The notes: generated by a model not told the origin, from the sequence alone. Counted from the first letter of the stretch, positions 34,367 through 43,674 are shown. The stretch is DNA of 64,000 nucleotides from a bacterium (GCA_004562915.1 SFQZ01000003.1:25244-89243), one strand, 5' to 3'. A program made the numbers and translations.

Positions 34367-34894
34367 TTAAGCTTCCGGTTCAACCACTCCGATAAACGGA
34401 AGGTTCCGGTATTTCTGTGCATAGTCCAGACCATATCCTACTACAAATTCGTCCGGTATTTCAAAGCAGGTGTAATCCACCTTTACATCCCTTACTCTGC
34501 GTTCCGGTTTGTCCAGCAATGTACACAACTGCATGCTCGCCGGTTTTCTCTGTTTTAAAATTTCTATCAAATAGCTGAGTGTACGTCCGGAATCAATAAT
34601 GTCTTCCACGATCAGAACATCTTTTCCTTCCAGAGGCTCATCCAGGTCTTTGACAATTTTTACAACTCCGCTGGATTTTGTATCATTCCCATAACTGGAA
34701 ACCGACATAAAGTCCAAAGTTACAGGAACCGTAATTCTTTTTGCCAGTTCACAGGCAAAAAATACGCTTCCCTTTAAAATACAAATCATATGGACACATT
34801 TTCCCTCATACGCCTTACTGATTTCTTTTCCAATTTCTTCGATTCTCTGATCAACTTTTTTTTCGTCAATCAATACGCTGATTTTATCACTCAT
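34367..34894 (-). CDS. hpt: Hypoxanthine phosphoribosyltransferase
   Basis: 175 aa. Transfers phosphoribose from PRPP to hypoxanthine or guanine. The PRPP-binding motif VLIVEDIIDSGRTLSYL and the C-terminal CFEIPDEFVVGYGLDYA segment are intact. Its ATG overlaps the tilS stop region by 8 nt. In Firmicutes the Hpt-TilS pair can affect ftsH expression, and the same order is kept here. Length is normal for the family. Confidence 0.95.
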   Translation of the reverse strand: MSDKISVLIDEKKVDQRIEEIGKEISKAYEGKCVHMICILKGSVFFACELAKRITVPVTLDFMSVSSYGNDTKSSGVVKIVKDLDEPLEGKDVLIVEDIIDSGRTLSYLIEILKQRKPASMQLCTLLDKPERRVRDVKVDYTCFEIPDEFVVGYGLDYAQKYRNLPFIGVVEPEA

Positions 34895-36293
34895 GGATCG
34901 TTCCTCCTTTTATCTGAATGTGCAGTATCTGCCGGGTGTTATTCGTTACCTTATATTTTTCACTGATTCGATCCCCTATAATCCAAAGGATTTCCTGTCC
35001 GGCTGCCAAAAGCCACAGAGCATCCCTCTCTTTTTGGGGAATTTTCCGGTCAATCAAATAATCTTTCAGCTTCTTGCTTCCTCCGGAATGCAGAATCCCG
35101 ATGCGATCTCCCGGTTTACGGTGACGAATCACCACATTATCTTTTATAATATCATAATCAAGCCATTTCGTATACTTTTTTTCAGGGATTTGAGCAAAAT
35201 CATTGGGAAGAATCTGATACCTGACTGTCAATCCGTCAAATGAAATCTCCTGCGCACCTTCCTGCGGTTTCAAATAAATACAAGGTTTTGCTTCTTCTTT
35301 TTTTGACTGTTTTTCTTTTTTTTCGATTCGAATTCCGTGATATTCCCGACATGCAGTCACACCACAGGGAAGCATAATTTTCTTTCCTACCTGCTTTGTC
35401 CACAGTTTCTCTACATCCTCCGCATGAGTACGGGTAAAATCTTTGGAAGAACCGGCTACTCTTTTTATCTCCTCAAGAAATACCCTTCTTTGTAAAACAC
35501 CCGGTTCCTCCCTGAGCTGCTCCGACACAATCCCATATTCCGGATGGCGCTCAACCATCCGATCGACTCTTTCTTTTGTCAGTACCTGAAGCAGTTCTTC
35601 TGTCTCTCTCAGTTCCTCTGCTGTCTGCGCCATATGGGATACTGTTTCCGGGTTGATTTCCCTACATAGATAGCTTACGACATGATGACGGATTTTATTC
35701 CTGGTATACGTATCATCCAGATTGCTACTATCTGTCTGCCATTCTATACCCTTCTCTTTCAAATACTCCTCTATCTCATTTCTTTTCAGACACAAAAGCG
35801 GTCGGATCCGATTCCCCGATGCCGGTTTCAGCCCGCACAGTCCTGTGATTCCGGTACCTCTGGCAAGATGGTGAATCATGGTTTCTGCCTGATCATCCTG
35901 GTGATGCGCAAGAACGATCTTCGTTCCTTTCACCTCTCTGAGAACATCCTCGAACACCTCATACCTGGCTTTTCTTCCTGCCTCTTCTGTGCTGAGTCCC
36001 ATTCGACTTGCCATCGCACCCACATTTCGATGAACACTTCGAAAGAGAATCCTGTTCTCCATACAGATTTTTTCTACAAATTTTTCATCTTCTTCAGCTT
36101 CCTTTCCCCGCAGCTCATGATTCACATGTACTGCCACAAACCGGAACTTCCTCCATTTCTGCAGTTCTTTCAGTAAATAAAACAGGCAAACCGAATCTGC
36201 CCCACCTGAGATTCCTGCTACCAGAACATCCCCCTCCTTAATCAATCCAAATTTATCCACAAATTCCCGAACTTTTTCTTCCGCTGTCCACAT
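34887..36293 (-). CDS. tilS: tRNA(Ile)-lysidine synthetase
   Basis: 468 aa from the ATG at 36293, which overlaps the spoIIE stop as TAATG and has GGAAG upstream; a GTG 12 nt further up lies within spoIIE. The N-terminal PP-loop is VAGISGGADSVCL, followed by LAHHQDDQAETMIHHLARGT; the C-terminal TilS domain ends near RHRKPGDRI. It attaches lysine to C34 of the tRNA-Ile that reads AUA. Essential in most bacteria. Part of the conserved block. Confidence 0.95.
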   Translation of the reverse strand: MWTAEEKVREFVDKFGLIKEGDVLVAGISGGADSVCLFYLLKELQKWRKFRFVAVHVNHELRGKEAEEDEKFVEKICMENRILFRSVHRNVGAMASRMGLSTEEAGRKARYEVFEDVLREVKGTKIVLAHHQDDQAETMIHHLARGTGITGLCGLKPASGNRIRPLLCLKRNEIEEYLKEKGIEWQTDSSNLDDTYTRNKIRHHVVSYLCREINPETVSHMAQTAEELRETEELLQVLTKERVDRMVERHPEYGIVSEQLREEPGVLQRRVFLEEIKRVAGSSKDFTRTHAEDVEKLWTKQVGKKIMLPCGVTACREYHGIRIEKKEKQSKKEEAKPCIYLKPQEGAQEISFDGLTVRYQILPNDFAQIPEKKYTKWLDYDIIKDNVVIRHRKPGDRIGILHSGGSKKLKDYLIDRKIPQKERDALWLLAAGQEILWIIGDRISEKYKVTNNTRQILHIQIKGGTIHE

Positions 36294-37771
36294 TATTTCT
36301 TCCACATCCCCGCTACCAGTACTGTCATGTCATCATATGCTTTATAATTGCTGTAACTTAATACTTTTTCCAATATATACCTTCCCAATTCTCTCGGCAT
36401 CTCTTCCTGTGCCTGAAGAATAATTTCTTTCATAGTCTCTTCTTCCTGCTTATCCGGCAATGCATCAAGCACGCCATCGGTAACCATAATCAGATAATCT
36501 CCGTCATACAGTTTCTTAGAGGTCTTTTCAAAATCCAGCTGCTGAACCAGTCCCGCTGCCATACTGGTAGAAGTAATCGTTTCCACCCAGTTAGATCGAC
36601 GGATAAAGGTGGTCGCAGCCCCGGCTTTTAAAAATTCACAAATACCTGTATACAGATCCAATGAACATACATCCACACTGGAAAACATACCATTTTTTCT
36701 CTGAAGCACAAGGGCCGAATTCACCATGCGTGCAGCTGTCTCCCTGGAAAAACCGGAGGTTACAAACTGCTCCAGAAGTTCCACCACTGTCTCGCTTTCT
36801 TTACATGCCTCCACACCGGAACCCATCCCATCAGACAAACACATGATAAACTGGTCATCTGTACATGCACAGGCATAATTATCCCCGGATACCGTTTCTT
36901 TTTCTCTGGTGATCCGGGCAACGCCATATAATACTTTATAATTTACATCCTCCGTAAAAAGGACTGTTTTCATTTCACTGTTTAGTATTGCACGGCTTTC
37001 TCTGGAAGGAACCATTCGACATCCACACACCTGAGATAATTGTCTCGCCACCTCTTTCATAGTGACACACTGACCACCTCTGGTGCGCATCGTCAGGAAA
37101 ATTCTCCATTTTTCATCCGGTTTCGACAGCATCCATACCTGTTTTACAATAATATGCTGCTTCTGAAAATGTCTTCGGATTTTTTCTTCCATCAGCGTGG
37201 GCACTGTGCTGATATCACTCACATCCGCAGACAACTTCTGTATCAGTCTCGCCACTTCATTGAGCTGTTCTGCCACCGCCAGCCGGTTCTCAATCAGGCG
37301 ATTACGGTACAGAAGTTCTTCTCTTGTCTCAAAAAAAATCCGCTGCAATGTCTCTGTAAAATGTGCCGCCTGTACGCATTCTCCTACCCAGTCCCCCTGT
37401 GCCCGCAAAAAACGGTCCGGATCTCCCTCCTCTATGATCTGAAGGAGTTCAAACACTCTCTGATTGGTCTGATTTTCCTTTTCGCTCCAGCACTTCTTCT
37501 TCTGGGGGCATTCCCGGCACACATCCTTTTTCACCTGGGCAAAGATATCCCACACCTCTGTCTGCGTGAGTTGTTCCTGATAATTGGGCATATCATAAAA
37601 TGTATGGGCGAGCCGTTGAAAAGACCGGGCATAACGTTCCATTTTTTCTTTTTGCGGATAGGCATCGTATATCGGTTTTCCTTTTTTCCTGTCTGTGAAA
37701 ATAAGTTTTGCCATGTCCCGGACAATCAGTATAACACTGAAAGCGAGCATGGCAATCATCCACATCTGCAT
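36293..37771 (-). CDS. spoIIE: SpoIIE-family PP2C serine phosphatase, short form
   Basis: 492 aa. The C-terminal PP2C/SpoIIE phosphatase (about 270-490) has metal-binding and catalytic segments SGDNYACACTDDQFIMCLSDGMGSG and LIMVTDGVLDAL. The central region (about 50-260) is helical with cysteines CRECPQKKKC. Bacillus SpoIIE has about 10 N-terminal membrane segments; here only one (residues 3-20) is present, so the polytopic domain is missing. It should dephosphorylate SpoIIAA and activate sigma-F at the septum, but membrane targeting would differ. It stands at the spoIIE position of the block. Upstream of it about 150 bp are without genes. Confidence 0.88.
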   Translation of the reverse strand: MQMWMIAMLAFSVILIVRDMAKLIFTDRKKGKPIYDAYPQKEKMERYARSFQRLAHTFYDMPNYQEQLTQTEVWDIFAQVKKDVCRECPQKKKCWSEKENQTNQRVFELLQIIEEGDPDRFLRAQGDWVGECVQAAHFTETLQRIFFETREELLYRNRLIENRLAVAEQLNEVARLIQKLSADVSDISTVPTLMEEKIRRHFQKQHIIVKQVWMLSKPDEKWRIFLTMRTRGGQCVTMKEVARQLSQVCGCRMVPSRESRAILNSEMKTVLFTEDVNYKVLYGVARITREKETVSGDNYACACTDDQFIMCLSDGMGSGVEACKESETVVELLEQFVTSGFSRETAARMVNSALVLQRKNGMFSSVDVCSLDLYTGICEFLKAGAATTFIRRSNWVETITSTSMAAGLVQQLDFEKTSKKLYDGDYLIMVTDGVLDALPDKQEEETMKEIILQAQEEMPRELGRYILEKVLSYSNYKAYDDMTVLVAGMWKK

Positions 37772-37920
37772 GTATCCATGACCCCCTTATTTTCCACCGG
37801 GACTTCTCCCAGGTATCCTTAAAGGAGTATTATAGATACCTTTTCCTGAAAAACCTGTCAAATCCGCAATACTGTCCATAAAAATTTTTAGACAAAATCC
37901 GAAGTTCCAGATTCTAATTA

Positions 37921-38253
37921 TTACTTATTTTCTTTAAAAAGGATTTCATTATCCTTCACAAGGCCGATTTTTTCTTTTGCAATTTTTTCTGTATACTCAT
38001 CACTCTGCATATAATCCTGCATCTCTTCAATCTCTTCTGTACGTGCCTGTTCAGCTGTCAGCTCCTGTTTCAGCTGTGCCTTCTTTGCCTCATTTGAATC
38101 AATCCTTCTCTGCAGAGAAGATCCCTTAAAAAGCAATACCACCAGAAGCATACAGACTACCGTACTGATTCCGATCATGGCAATTTTATTCTCCATGGCA
38201 GTGCGCCTTGCTTTTGTATTTTTCCGTTTTCCTGCGGTTTTCTTTTTTTTCAT
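37921..38253 (-). CDS. divIC: DivIC/FtsB-type septum formation initiator
   Basis: 110 aa. A basic cytoplasmic tail (KKKKTAGKRKNTKARR), one membrane segment (ENKIAMIGISTVVCMLLVVLLF), then an extracellular coiled coil (about 50-95) and the conserved C-terminal EKIAKEKIGLVKDNEILF. It is a bitopic divisome protein acting with FtsL and DivIB. It occupies the divIC position between yabQ and spoIIE, as in Bacillus, where yabR often follows; no yabR is present here. Confidence 0.9.
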   Translation of the reverse strand: MKKKKTAGKRKNTKARRTAMENKIAMIGISTVVCMLLVVLLFKGSSLQRRIDSNEAKKAQLKQELTAEQARTEEIEEMQDYMQSDEYTEKIAKEKIGLVKDNEILFKENK

Positions 38254-38344
38254 AATCCGCTCCCCTATTCCTCTCAGCTTTCTGCTTCCATTTTCGGCAG
38301 ACAGCTTTTCTGCGTGTGTTTAATGAGAGTTTACAACGTACTTC

Positions 38345-38719
38345 CTAAAATTTCAACCTTTTTACTAAAATTAGAGTTTTTTGGACGGGAATCATAAAGA
38401 TTCTTTTTAATTTTATCATCAGCACAGATACATATTTTACGAAATATCGGCTGAGTGAAAAATACCAGGCTGCAGCTCCAACTATTGTTCCCACAAATAA
38501 ATATCCTCTGAGGATCCCGGAATTGTCCCGAAAATATCCCACAAATAGGAACAACGCACTTCCTGTCCAGAAAATCAAATCTTCCACTGCAACTATAAGA
38601 TCTGAATGTTTGAACACCCGACGAAGAATCCTCAGACAGTCATAAATCATCAAAAGAAAAGAACCATACCATACAGATTTTACAAACAGGAGCAGTTCTT
38701 TTCCCATATAAGCACTCAT
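38345..38719 (-). CDS. yabQ: Spore cortex protein YabQ
   Basis: 124 aa. Membrane protein with three to four predicted segments (LLLFVKSVWYGSFLLMIYDCL, AVEDLIFWTGSALFLFVGYF, GYLFVGTIVGAAAWYF). The family is needed for cortex assembly in Bacillus. It follows yabP by 2 nt, so the two are coupled. Supports the view that the organism is, or descends from, a spore former. Confidence 0.86.
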   Translation of the reverse strand: MSAYMGKELLLFVKSVWYGSFLLMIYDCLRILRRVFKHSDLIVAVEDLIFWTGSALFLFVGYFRDNSGILRGYLFVGTIVGAAAWYFSLSRYFVKYVSVLMIKLKRIFMIPVQKTLILVKRLKF

Positions 38720-38721
38720 GA

Positions 38722-39006
38722 CTATTCAAACAGCCGTTTCATCAGGCTGCCTTTCTGTTTTCTTGCATAAGTACCACCATCCGTATATACCAGACTGTCC
38801 ATCGTCCCCTCGATATCTACTTCTCCCTTTTCCAGGCAGAGACGACTCACATGAAGTTCCTTCCCCTTGATCATCAACATTCCCTGTGTTGTCTCAAGTA
38901 AAATCTGCTGACTGTCAAATGAAATCACATCCACAATCCCAGTCATCATACCTGTCTTTCTGTCTCGCAGATTAAGCTGATGAATCGCCCCCTGTCCTTC
39001 CTCCAT
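38722..39006 (-). CDS. yabP: Sporulation protein YabP
   Basis: 94 aa from the ATG at 39006, with AGGAGGGGAG before it; the longer frame to 39045 lacks a site. YabP/YqfC-type fold: HQLNLRDRKTGMMTGIVDVISFDSQQILLETTQG, then LMIKGKELHVSRLCLEKGEVDIEG. Needed in Bacillus for spore formation under sigma-E control with YabQ. A hairpin at 39044-39070 separates it from rqcP, so it may have its own sporulation promoter. Confidence 0.86.
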   Translation of the reverse strand: MEEGQGAIHQLNLRDRKTGMMTGIVDVISFDSQQILLETTQGMLMIKGKELHVSRLCLEKGEVDIEGTMDSLVYTDGGTYARKQKGSLMKRLFE

Positions 39007-39043
39007 ACAATCTCCCCTCCTGATTCTATGACTTTGCGGTCCC

Positions 39044-39070
39044 AAAAGTCAGTCCTCACGACTGACTTTT
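39044..39070. terminator. Terminator between rqcP and yabP
   Basis: Perfect 11-bp stem AAAAGTCAGTC/GACTGACTTTT with CTCAC loop, flanked by A and T tracts, so active in both directions. It would set off the sporulation pair yabP-yabQ from the growth gene rqcP. Confidence 0.8.
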
Positions 39071-39151
39071 CGTCCCTCGTCTCATTATAGTATATGTGGT
39101 GAGGCCATCGGGTATTCGTTTCGGACATTGGTTCAATCATCCCCTTTTCAG

Positions 39152-39391
39152 TTACAGATATCGATATAGCTCCTGTGCTTCTTCTTTCTTTACTGTTTCC
39201 TGAACATTCAGTACTTCCACTTTTACAGCCTTACTGCCAAACTGTATTTCAAGAATATCTCCTGCCTTGACTTGAGCCGACGCCTTTGCCGGACGGTCAT
39301 TGATTAATACCCTGCCTGCATCACATGCTTCATTAGCTACGGTTCTTCTTTTAATCAGACGGGAAACTTTTAAAAACTTATCCAATCTCAT
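39152..39391 (-). CDS. rqcP: S4-domain ribosome-associated protein RqcP
   Basis: 79 aa from the ATG at 39391 (AAGGAG about 10 nt upstream); MRLDKFLKVSRLIKRRT is the family's start, while the frame to 39454 is extra. The S4 RNA-binding domain covers most of the protein. RqcP (YabO/YlmH group) binds the 50S subunit during ribosome-associated quality control with RqcH. It lies between hup and yabP, the normal order. MutS2 in this window is also linked to collided ribosomes. Confidence 0.9.
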   Translation of the reverse strand: MRLDKFLKVSRLIKRRTVANEACDAGRVLINDRPAKASAQVKAGDILEIQFGSKAVKVEVLNVQETVKKEEAQELYRYL

Positions 39392-39419
39392 ATATGTGCT
39401 CTCCTTATAAATGAAATAA

Positions 39420-39452
39420 GGCTTTGCGGACACATCATGTCTCCGCAAAGCC
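39420..39452 (-). terminator. Terminator after hup
   Basis: GGCTTTGCGGA (39420-39430) pairs with TCCGCAAAGCC (39442-39452); on the minus strand a T-rich stretch follows. Confidence 0.82.
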
Positions 39453-39482
39453 AACTTATCTTTACATAAGAACCAGATAGAA

Positions 39483-39758
39483 TTATGCGTTAACCAGATC
39501 TTTTAAAGCTTTTCCTGCTTTAAACTTCGGAGCTTTGGAAGCTTTGATTGTCATGGTCTCGCCGGTAGCAGGATTTCTTCCTTCTCTTGCAGATCTTTCA
39601 GAAACTTCAAAAGTACCGAATCCAACCAACTGAACTTTCTCACCTTTTTTCAATTCTTCAGATACAACGTCAACAAATGCTTTTAAAGCAGCTTCTGCAT
39701 CCTTTTTAGATAACTGTGTCTGTTCAGCCATAGCTGCGATTAATTCTGTTTTGTTCAT
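39483..39758 (-). CDS. hup: HU-type DNA-binding protein
   Basis: 91 aa. The classical HU sequence: MNKTELIAAMAEQTQLSKKDAEAAL helices, the beta arm region GFGTFEVSERSAREGRNPATGE, and the C-terminal APKFKAGKALKDLV. A nucleoid protein that bends DNA. GGAGG precedes the ATG, and a consensus promoter is 45-73 nt upstream. High expression is suggested by both. Confidence 0.97.
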   Translation of the reverse strand: MNKTELIAAMAEQTQLSKKDAEAALKAFVDVVSEELKKGEKVQLVGFGTFEVSERSAREGRNPATGETMTIKASKAPKFKAGKALKDLVNA

Positions 39759-39802
39759 GATATTCCTCCTATAAGTATCTAGTAATATGTGTACTACACC
39801 TA

Positions 39803-39831
39803 TTTATATACTCTAATGCCTCTTTTGTCAA
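39803..39831 (-). promoter_or_regulatory. Promoter of hup
   Basis: Minus-strand TTGACA (39826-39831), 17-base spacer, TATAAA (39803-39808). Confidence 0.82.
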
Positions 39832-39852
39832 GGATTTTACTGATATATTTGC

Positions 39853-40560
39853 CTATTCCTGTTTTGCTTTTGAACTAAACTGCCAAATCCGCAAATCTAC
39901 AGCAGCGGCAAGTGCTTCCTCCGGATGAACTTCATAATGATCGGCAATCCTGCAAATCTGGTATAAAAGTTCTCCAATCTCTTCTTCCGCTCTTTTTTCG
40001 GAAATATTATTGCCTTCCTCCAACGTCTTCAGTCTGTTCTCTGCTTCTTTACAGATTTCATCTAAGGATTCTGATTGAAAGTAATCACCTTTTTCCAGTT
40101 TCTTTTGTACTTTCTCCGCCCGAATCAAAGCGGGAAATGCCCGGGGAACTGCTTCCAGTTCCGATCTCCGGTCTCTTTTCCCCCTTTTTTCTTCTTTTTT
40201 CATCTCATCCCAACTCGGCAGTTCTGTTTTAGCCTGTCCTTCACAAAACACATGGGGATGACGATGAATCATTTTCTCGCAGATTCCATAGATGACATCA
40301 TCCAGATTGAAAATTCCCTCTTCCTCGGCAAGCTGGCTGTGAAATATCACCTGCAAAAGCACATCCCCCAGCTCTTCACAGAGATTTTCCCCGTCTCCGG
40401 TCTCCGCATACAAATGAATCCCTTCAACAGCTTCATACGCTTCCTCTATCATACATCGCTCCAGACTCTGATGGGTCTGCACCTGATCCCATGGGCATCC
40501 ATTCTCCCCACGAAGAGTTTTCACGATATTCTGAAGATCAGAAAAAGTATACTTTTTCAT
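39853..40560 (-). CDS. mazG: Nucleoside triphosphate pyrophosphohydrolase MazG
   Basis: 235 aa. Starts with the MazG signature LRGENGCPWDQVQTHQSLERCMIEEAYEAVEGI, with EELGDVLLQVIFHSQLAEE metal-binding glutamates, and a second, degenerate MazG half (about 160-230). Removes non-canonical or excess NTPs by cleaving pyrophosphate. It is 9 nt after the phosphoglucomutase gene and precedes hup, the order common in clostridia. The weak ribosome binding site may depend on translation of the upstream gene. Confidence 0.92.
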   Translation of the reverse strand: MKKYTFSDLQNIVKTLRGENGCPWDQVQTHQSLERCMIEEAYEAVEGIHLYAETGDGENLCEELGDVLLQVIFHSQLAEEEGIFNLDDVIYGICEKMIHRHPHVFCEGQAKTELPSWDEMKKEEKRGKRDRRSELEAVPRAFPALIRAEKVQKKLEKGDYFQSESLDEICKEAENRLKTLEEGNNISEKRAEEEIGELLYQICRIADHYEVHPEEALAAAVDLRIWQFSSKAKQE

Positions 40561-40569
40561 CGCCGGTTC

Positions 40570-42306
40570 CTACAGCATGCTGTCGATCATAGCCAGCACT
40601 TCTTTGCCCAATGCTGCGGACTTTTCATCTGCATCTTCCAGAGAAGTGCCTTTTACACCAAAGTAGAATTTTACCTTCGGCTCTGTACCGGACGGTCTTA
40701 CACAAAGCCATGCGTCATCTTCCAGATCATAGTACAGAACATTGGAGCTTGGCAGACCTGTCGGTTTTGTCTCTCCTGTCGCCATATCCACGATGGTATC
40801 TTTCTTGTAATCTCTTGCAGAGAGTACTTTATAGCCGCCGATCTCTTTCGGTGGATTGGAACGCAGTGTATCAAGGATTTCCTGAATCTTGGCAAGTCCC
40901 TCAATTCCTTTCAGAGTGATAGACTTGATATCATCTTTGTAATATCCGTATTTTTCATACATATCGATCATGGCATCCCAGAGAGTCTTGCCCTGTGTCT
41001 TGTAATAAGCAGCTGCCTCACACAGTGCCATAGTTGCAACGATCGCATCCTTATCTCTTGCATGAGTTCCGATCAGACATCCATAGCTTTCCTCAAATCC
41101 AAATAAATATGTGCCCTTTCCGCTCTGCTCAAATCCCAGGATCTGCTGTCCGATAAATTTGAAACCGGTAAGTACTTCGATAAAGCGAAGTCCATAGGAT
41201 CTTGCAATCGTTCCTGCCATATTGGTAGTTACGATAGTGCTGACAACTGCACCGTCTTCCGGAAGACTTCCGTTGATTGCTTTTCTCTGACTCAGCTCAT
41301 ACTCTTCCAGCAGACATCCGGACATATTTCCGGTCAGAGTATGATATTCTCCGGTTTTGGAGTCTTTTACACGACATCCCAGACGGTCTGCATCCGGATC
41401 GGTAGCCAGTACCAGATCTGCATCTACTTCTTTTGCAAGTTTCAGTCCCAGTTCAAAAGCTTCGTCTGCTTCCGGATTCGGGTAACTTACAGTCGGGAAT
41501 TCACCATCCGGAAGTTCTTGCTCTTTTACTACATATACATTTTCAAAGCCCAGCTCTTTCAGAACTCTTCTTGCCGGGATATTTCCTGTACCGTGAAGAG
41601 GAGAATATACGATTTTCAGATCTTTTGCCATAGCTTTGATCGCATCCATATGGATGACCTGGCTCTTCAGCTCTTCCATATAGGTATCATCCACGTCTTT
41701 GCCGATCACAATATAAAGACCTGATTTTTCCGCTTCCGCTTTATCCATAGTCTTTACATCATTATAATCTGTAACTCTCTGAACTTCAGCCATGATACCA
41801 CTGTCATGAGGCGGTGTGATCTGAGCACCATCTTCCCAGTATACTTTGTAACCGTTATATTCCGGTGGGTTGTGGCTTGCTGTGATATTGATACCTGCAA
41901 TACATCCCAGCTTTCTTACTGCATAAGAAAGTTCAGGTGTCGGACGAAGGCTCTCAAAAATATATGCCTTGATTCCGTTTGCTGCCAGGCACAGTGCTGC
42001 TTCCTGCGCAAATTCCGGTGACATACGGCGGGAATCATACGCGATCGCCACACCTTTTTCCTGACCATTCACTGCTGCAATATAGTTTGCCAGACCCTGT
42101 GTAGTCTTTCTCACTACATAAATATTCATCCGGTTTGTTCCTGCACCGATCACGCCTCTGAGTCCTGCAGTACCAAACTCCAGATCTTTGTAAAAACGTT
42201 CTTTGATCTCCTTGTCATCATCTGCGATTGCTCTCAACTCATTTTTCGTATCTTCGTCAAAATACGGATTGCTCAGCCAGGATTCATAAATCTCTTTGTA
42301 ATCCAT
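40570..42306 (-). CDS. pgcA: Phospho-sugar mutase (phosphoglucomutase/phosphomannomutase)
   Basis: 578 aa from the ATG at 42306 (GGGAGG 8 nt upstream; the frame to 42342 is extra). Four-domain alpha-D-phosphohexomutase with the phosphoserine loop ITASHNPPEYNGYKVY, metal loop LATDPDADRLG, sugar loop FGFEESYGCLIG and phosphate loop CVRPSGTEPKVKFYF. Interconverts glucose-1- and glucose-6-phosphate for wall and teichoic acid synthesis and glycogen. Length matches Bacillus PgcA. Operon with mazG. Confidence 0.93.
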   Translation of the reverse strand: MDYKEIYESWLSNPYFDEDTKNELRAIADDDKEIKERFYKDLEFGTAGLRGVIGAGTNRMNIYVVRKTTQGLANYIAAVNGQEKGVAIAYDSRRMSPEFAQEAALCLAANGIKAYIFESLRPTPELSYAVRKLGCIAGINITASHNPPEYNGYKVYWEDGAQITPPHDSGIMAEVQRVTDYNDVKTMDKAEAEKSGLYIVIGKDVDDTYMEELKSQVIHMDAIKAMAKDLKIVYSPLHGTGNIPARRVLKELGFENVYVVKEQELPDGEFPTVSYPNPEADEAFELGLKLAKEVDADLVLATDPDADRLGCRVKDSKTGEYHTLTGNMSGCLLEEYELSQRKAINGSLPEDGAVVSTIVTTNMAGTIARSYGLRFIEVLTGFKFIGQQILGFEQSGKGTYLFGFEESYGCLIGTHARDKDAIVATMALCEAAAYYKTQGKTLWDAMIDMYEKYGYYKDDIKSITLKGIEGLAKIQEILDTLRSNPPKEIGGYKVLSARDYKKDTIVDMATGETKPTGLPSSNVLYYDLEDDAWLCVRPSGTEPKVKFYFGVKGTSLEDADEKSAALGKEVLAMIDSML

Positions 42307-42423
42307 CTTTGTACCTCCCAAATTTATTTCTCGCATAACCAAAAAGCGTCCTGCCTGATGGCTGCATTTCTGTTCTCATTATATACCATCCGACCTGAAA
42401 ATGGAAGAAAAATTGGCAGTGAT

Positions 42424-43395
42424 TTACTCTGCAGGGAAATGATCCAGAAAATGCTGCCACGGTTCAATCAATGCAATCGTCTGATTCAATTTTTCCGTAT
42501 TTTTCTGAGAAATCCATACCTTGCTGCTGTTTGTATAAAAATTGGCGATTTTCCAGAATTTCCACGGATATGACAGCTGAAGCTTCAGATTCAGAATTTC
42601 TCCATCTGAAAGAGGCCTGACACTCTCATACGTTCTGAGCATCATTTCTCCCAGTTCATGATTCCAGCAGTGTTTTTCAAGTATTTTTCTCATAAACTGG
42701 CACAGATCAGATGTCTGTATTCCATAATTCCAGTGTTCAAAATTTGTAAATGCAACTCCGTCACGTGTGAATAATATATTGTGCTGATTACACTCGCCGT
42801 GACAGACTGCATTTTTATTTTCCTGCAAAATCCTGTAATAATCCGATTCTGCTAATTTTTCCTCCGTTTTTTCTCCCTGCTCCAGAAAAACAGAAATACT
42901 CTCTGACAGCTTCGTTTCAAATTCGTTTTTCTTTTTTTTCTTCTGCAGAAATTTTCTGATTTTGCGTAGTTCTCTGTTATGACGTTTCATCTCTTCCGCC
43001 AGATCATCCGCACATTCACTCTCCTCCCTGTCCATCTGCATTACCGTATGTAACCGTGCCATCGAAAAGATACATTTGCGGATATCCTCTTCCGAGCGGG
43101 TATCACATTCTTTTCCCACAAACCAGTCCCGCACCACATAAGGATTTCCCTCTTCATCTCTACTGATTACCTGTCCTTCCTGATTGATCATTACCTGATC
43201 TACCAGTAAAAATCCTCCCTCCCGGCAATGCTGCTGAAGCCTCTGCTGCTGTTCCATTTTCCTTGGTGAGCCCCAGAATTCCCTTATGATTTTCAATCCC
43301 TGTTCTGTTTCACAGATCAGAGCATTTCTACCCCTTGTCACAGATTTTGCCGTCAGACCATATTGTTCCAATACCTCCAAACCACGATCGTACAA
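42424..43395 (-). CDS. CotS-like spore-coat-associated kinase homologue, catalytic residues altered
   Basis: 323 aa with an aminoglycoside-phosphotransferase/CotS-type kinase fold. The loop that normally reads HGDxNxxN is HGECNQHNILF (catalytic Asp replaced by Glu), and the metal-binding Asp of the next motif is Asn in AFTNFEHW. CotS family members form part of the spore coat and may not act as kinases. It follows no coat operon; 118 bp separate it from the mutase gene. The start ATG at 43395 has GGGGGAACTTG upstream. Could be a structural protein. Confidence 0.72.
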   Translation of the reverse strand: MYDRGLEVLEQYGLTAKSVTRGRNALICETEQGLKIIREFWGSPRKMEQQQRLQQHCREGGFLLVDQVMINQEGQVISRDEEGNPYVVRDWFVGKECDTRSEEDIRKCIFSMARLHTVMQMDREESECADDLAEEMKRHNRELRKIRKFLQKKKKKNEFETKLSESISVFLEQGEKTEEKLAESDYYRILQENKNAVCHGECNQHNILFTRDGVAFTNFEHWNYGIQTSDLCQFMRKILEKHCWNHELGEMMLRTYESVRPLSDGEILNLKLQLSYPWKFWKIANFYTNSSKVWISQKNTEKLNQTIALIEPWQHFLDHFPAE

Positions 43396-43544
43396 TCAAG
43401 TTCCCCCTTTAGTTCTCTGTGTTCTATCTATCATATGAAAATGAAAGGGGAAATATGAAGTATATATCCTGAGTTATCTGCTAATTTATAGTAAAGTATC
43501 ATCAGATATCAGACATTGCACGAAGCTTGCAGTGTACTAAAAAA

Positions 43545-43573
43545 ACTGCCGTCCCCCGCAGGGTTCCGGCAGT
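43545..43573. terminator. Terminator after the GH2 gene
   Basis: ACTGCCG (43545-43551) pairs with CGGCAGT (43567-43573) with GC-rich inner pairing; minus strand ends in TTTTTTT. It closes the sugar operon. The gap 43396-43674 holds no ORF with a ribosome binding site. Confidence 0.8.
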
Positions 43574-43674
43574 CTTTTTACATTTCATCCTATGATTAGG
43601 GTGCCAAACGTGATTACGGATTGTTTCGCTGCAAGCAGCTCCCACAATCCTGCAATCCTATATTAATAAACAAA

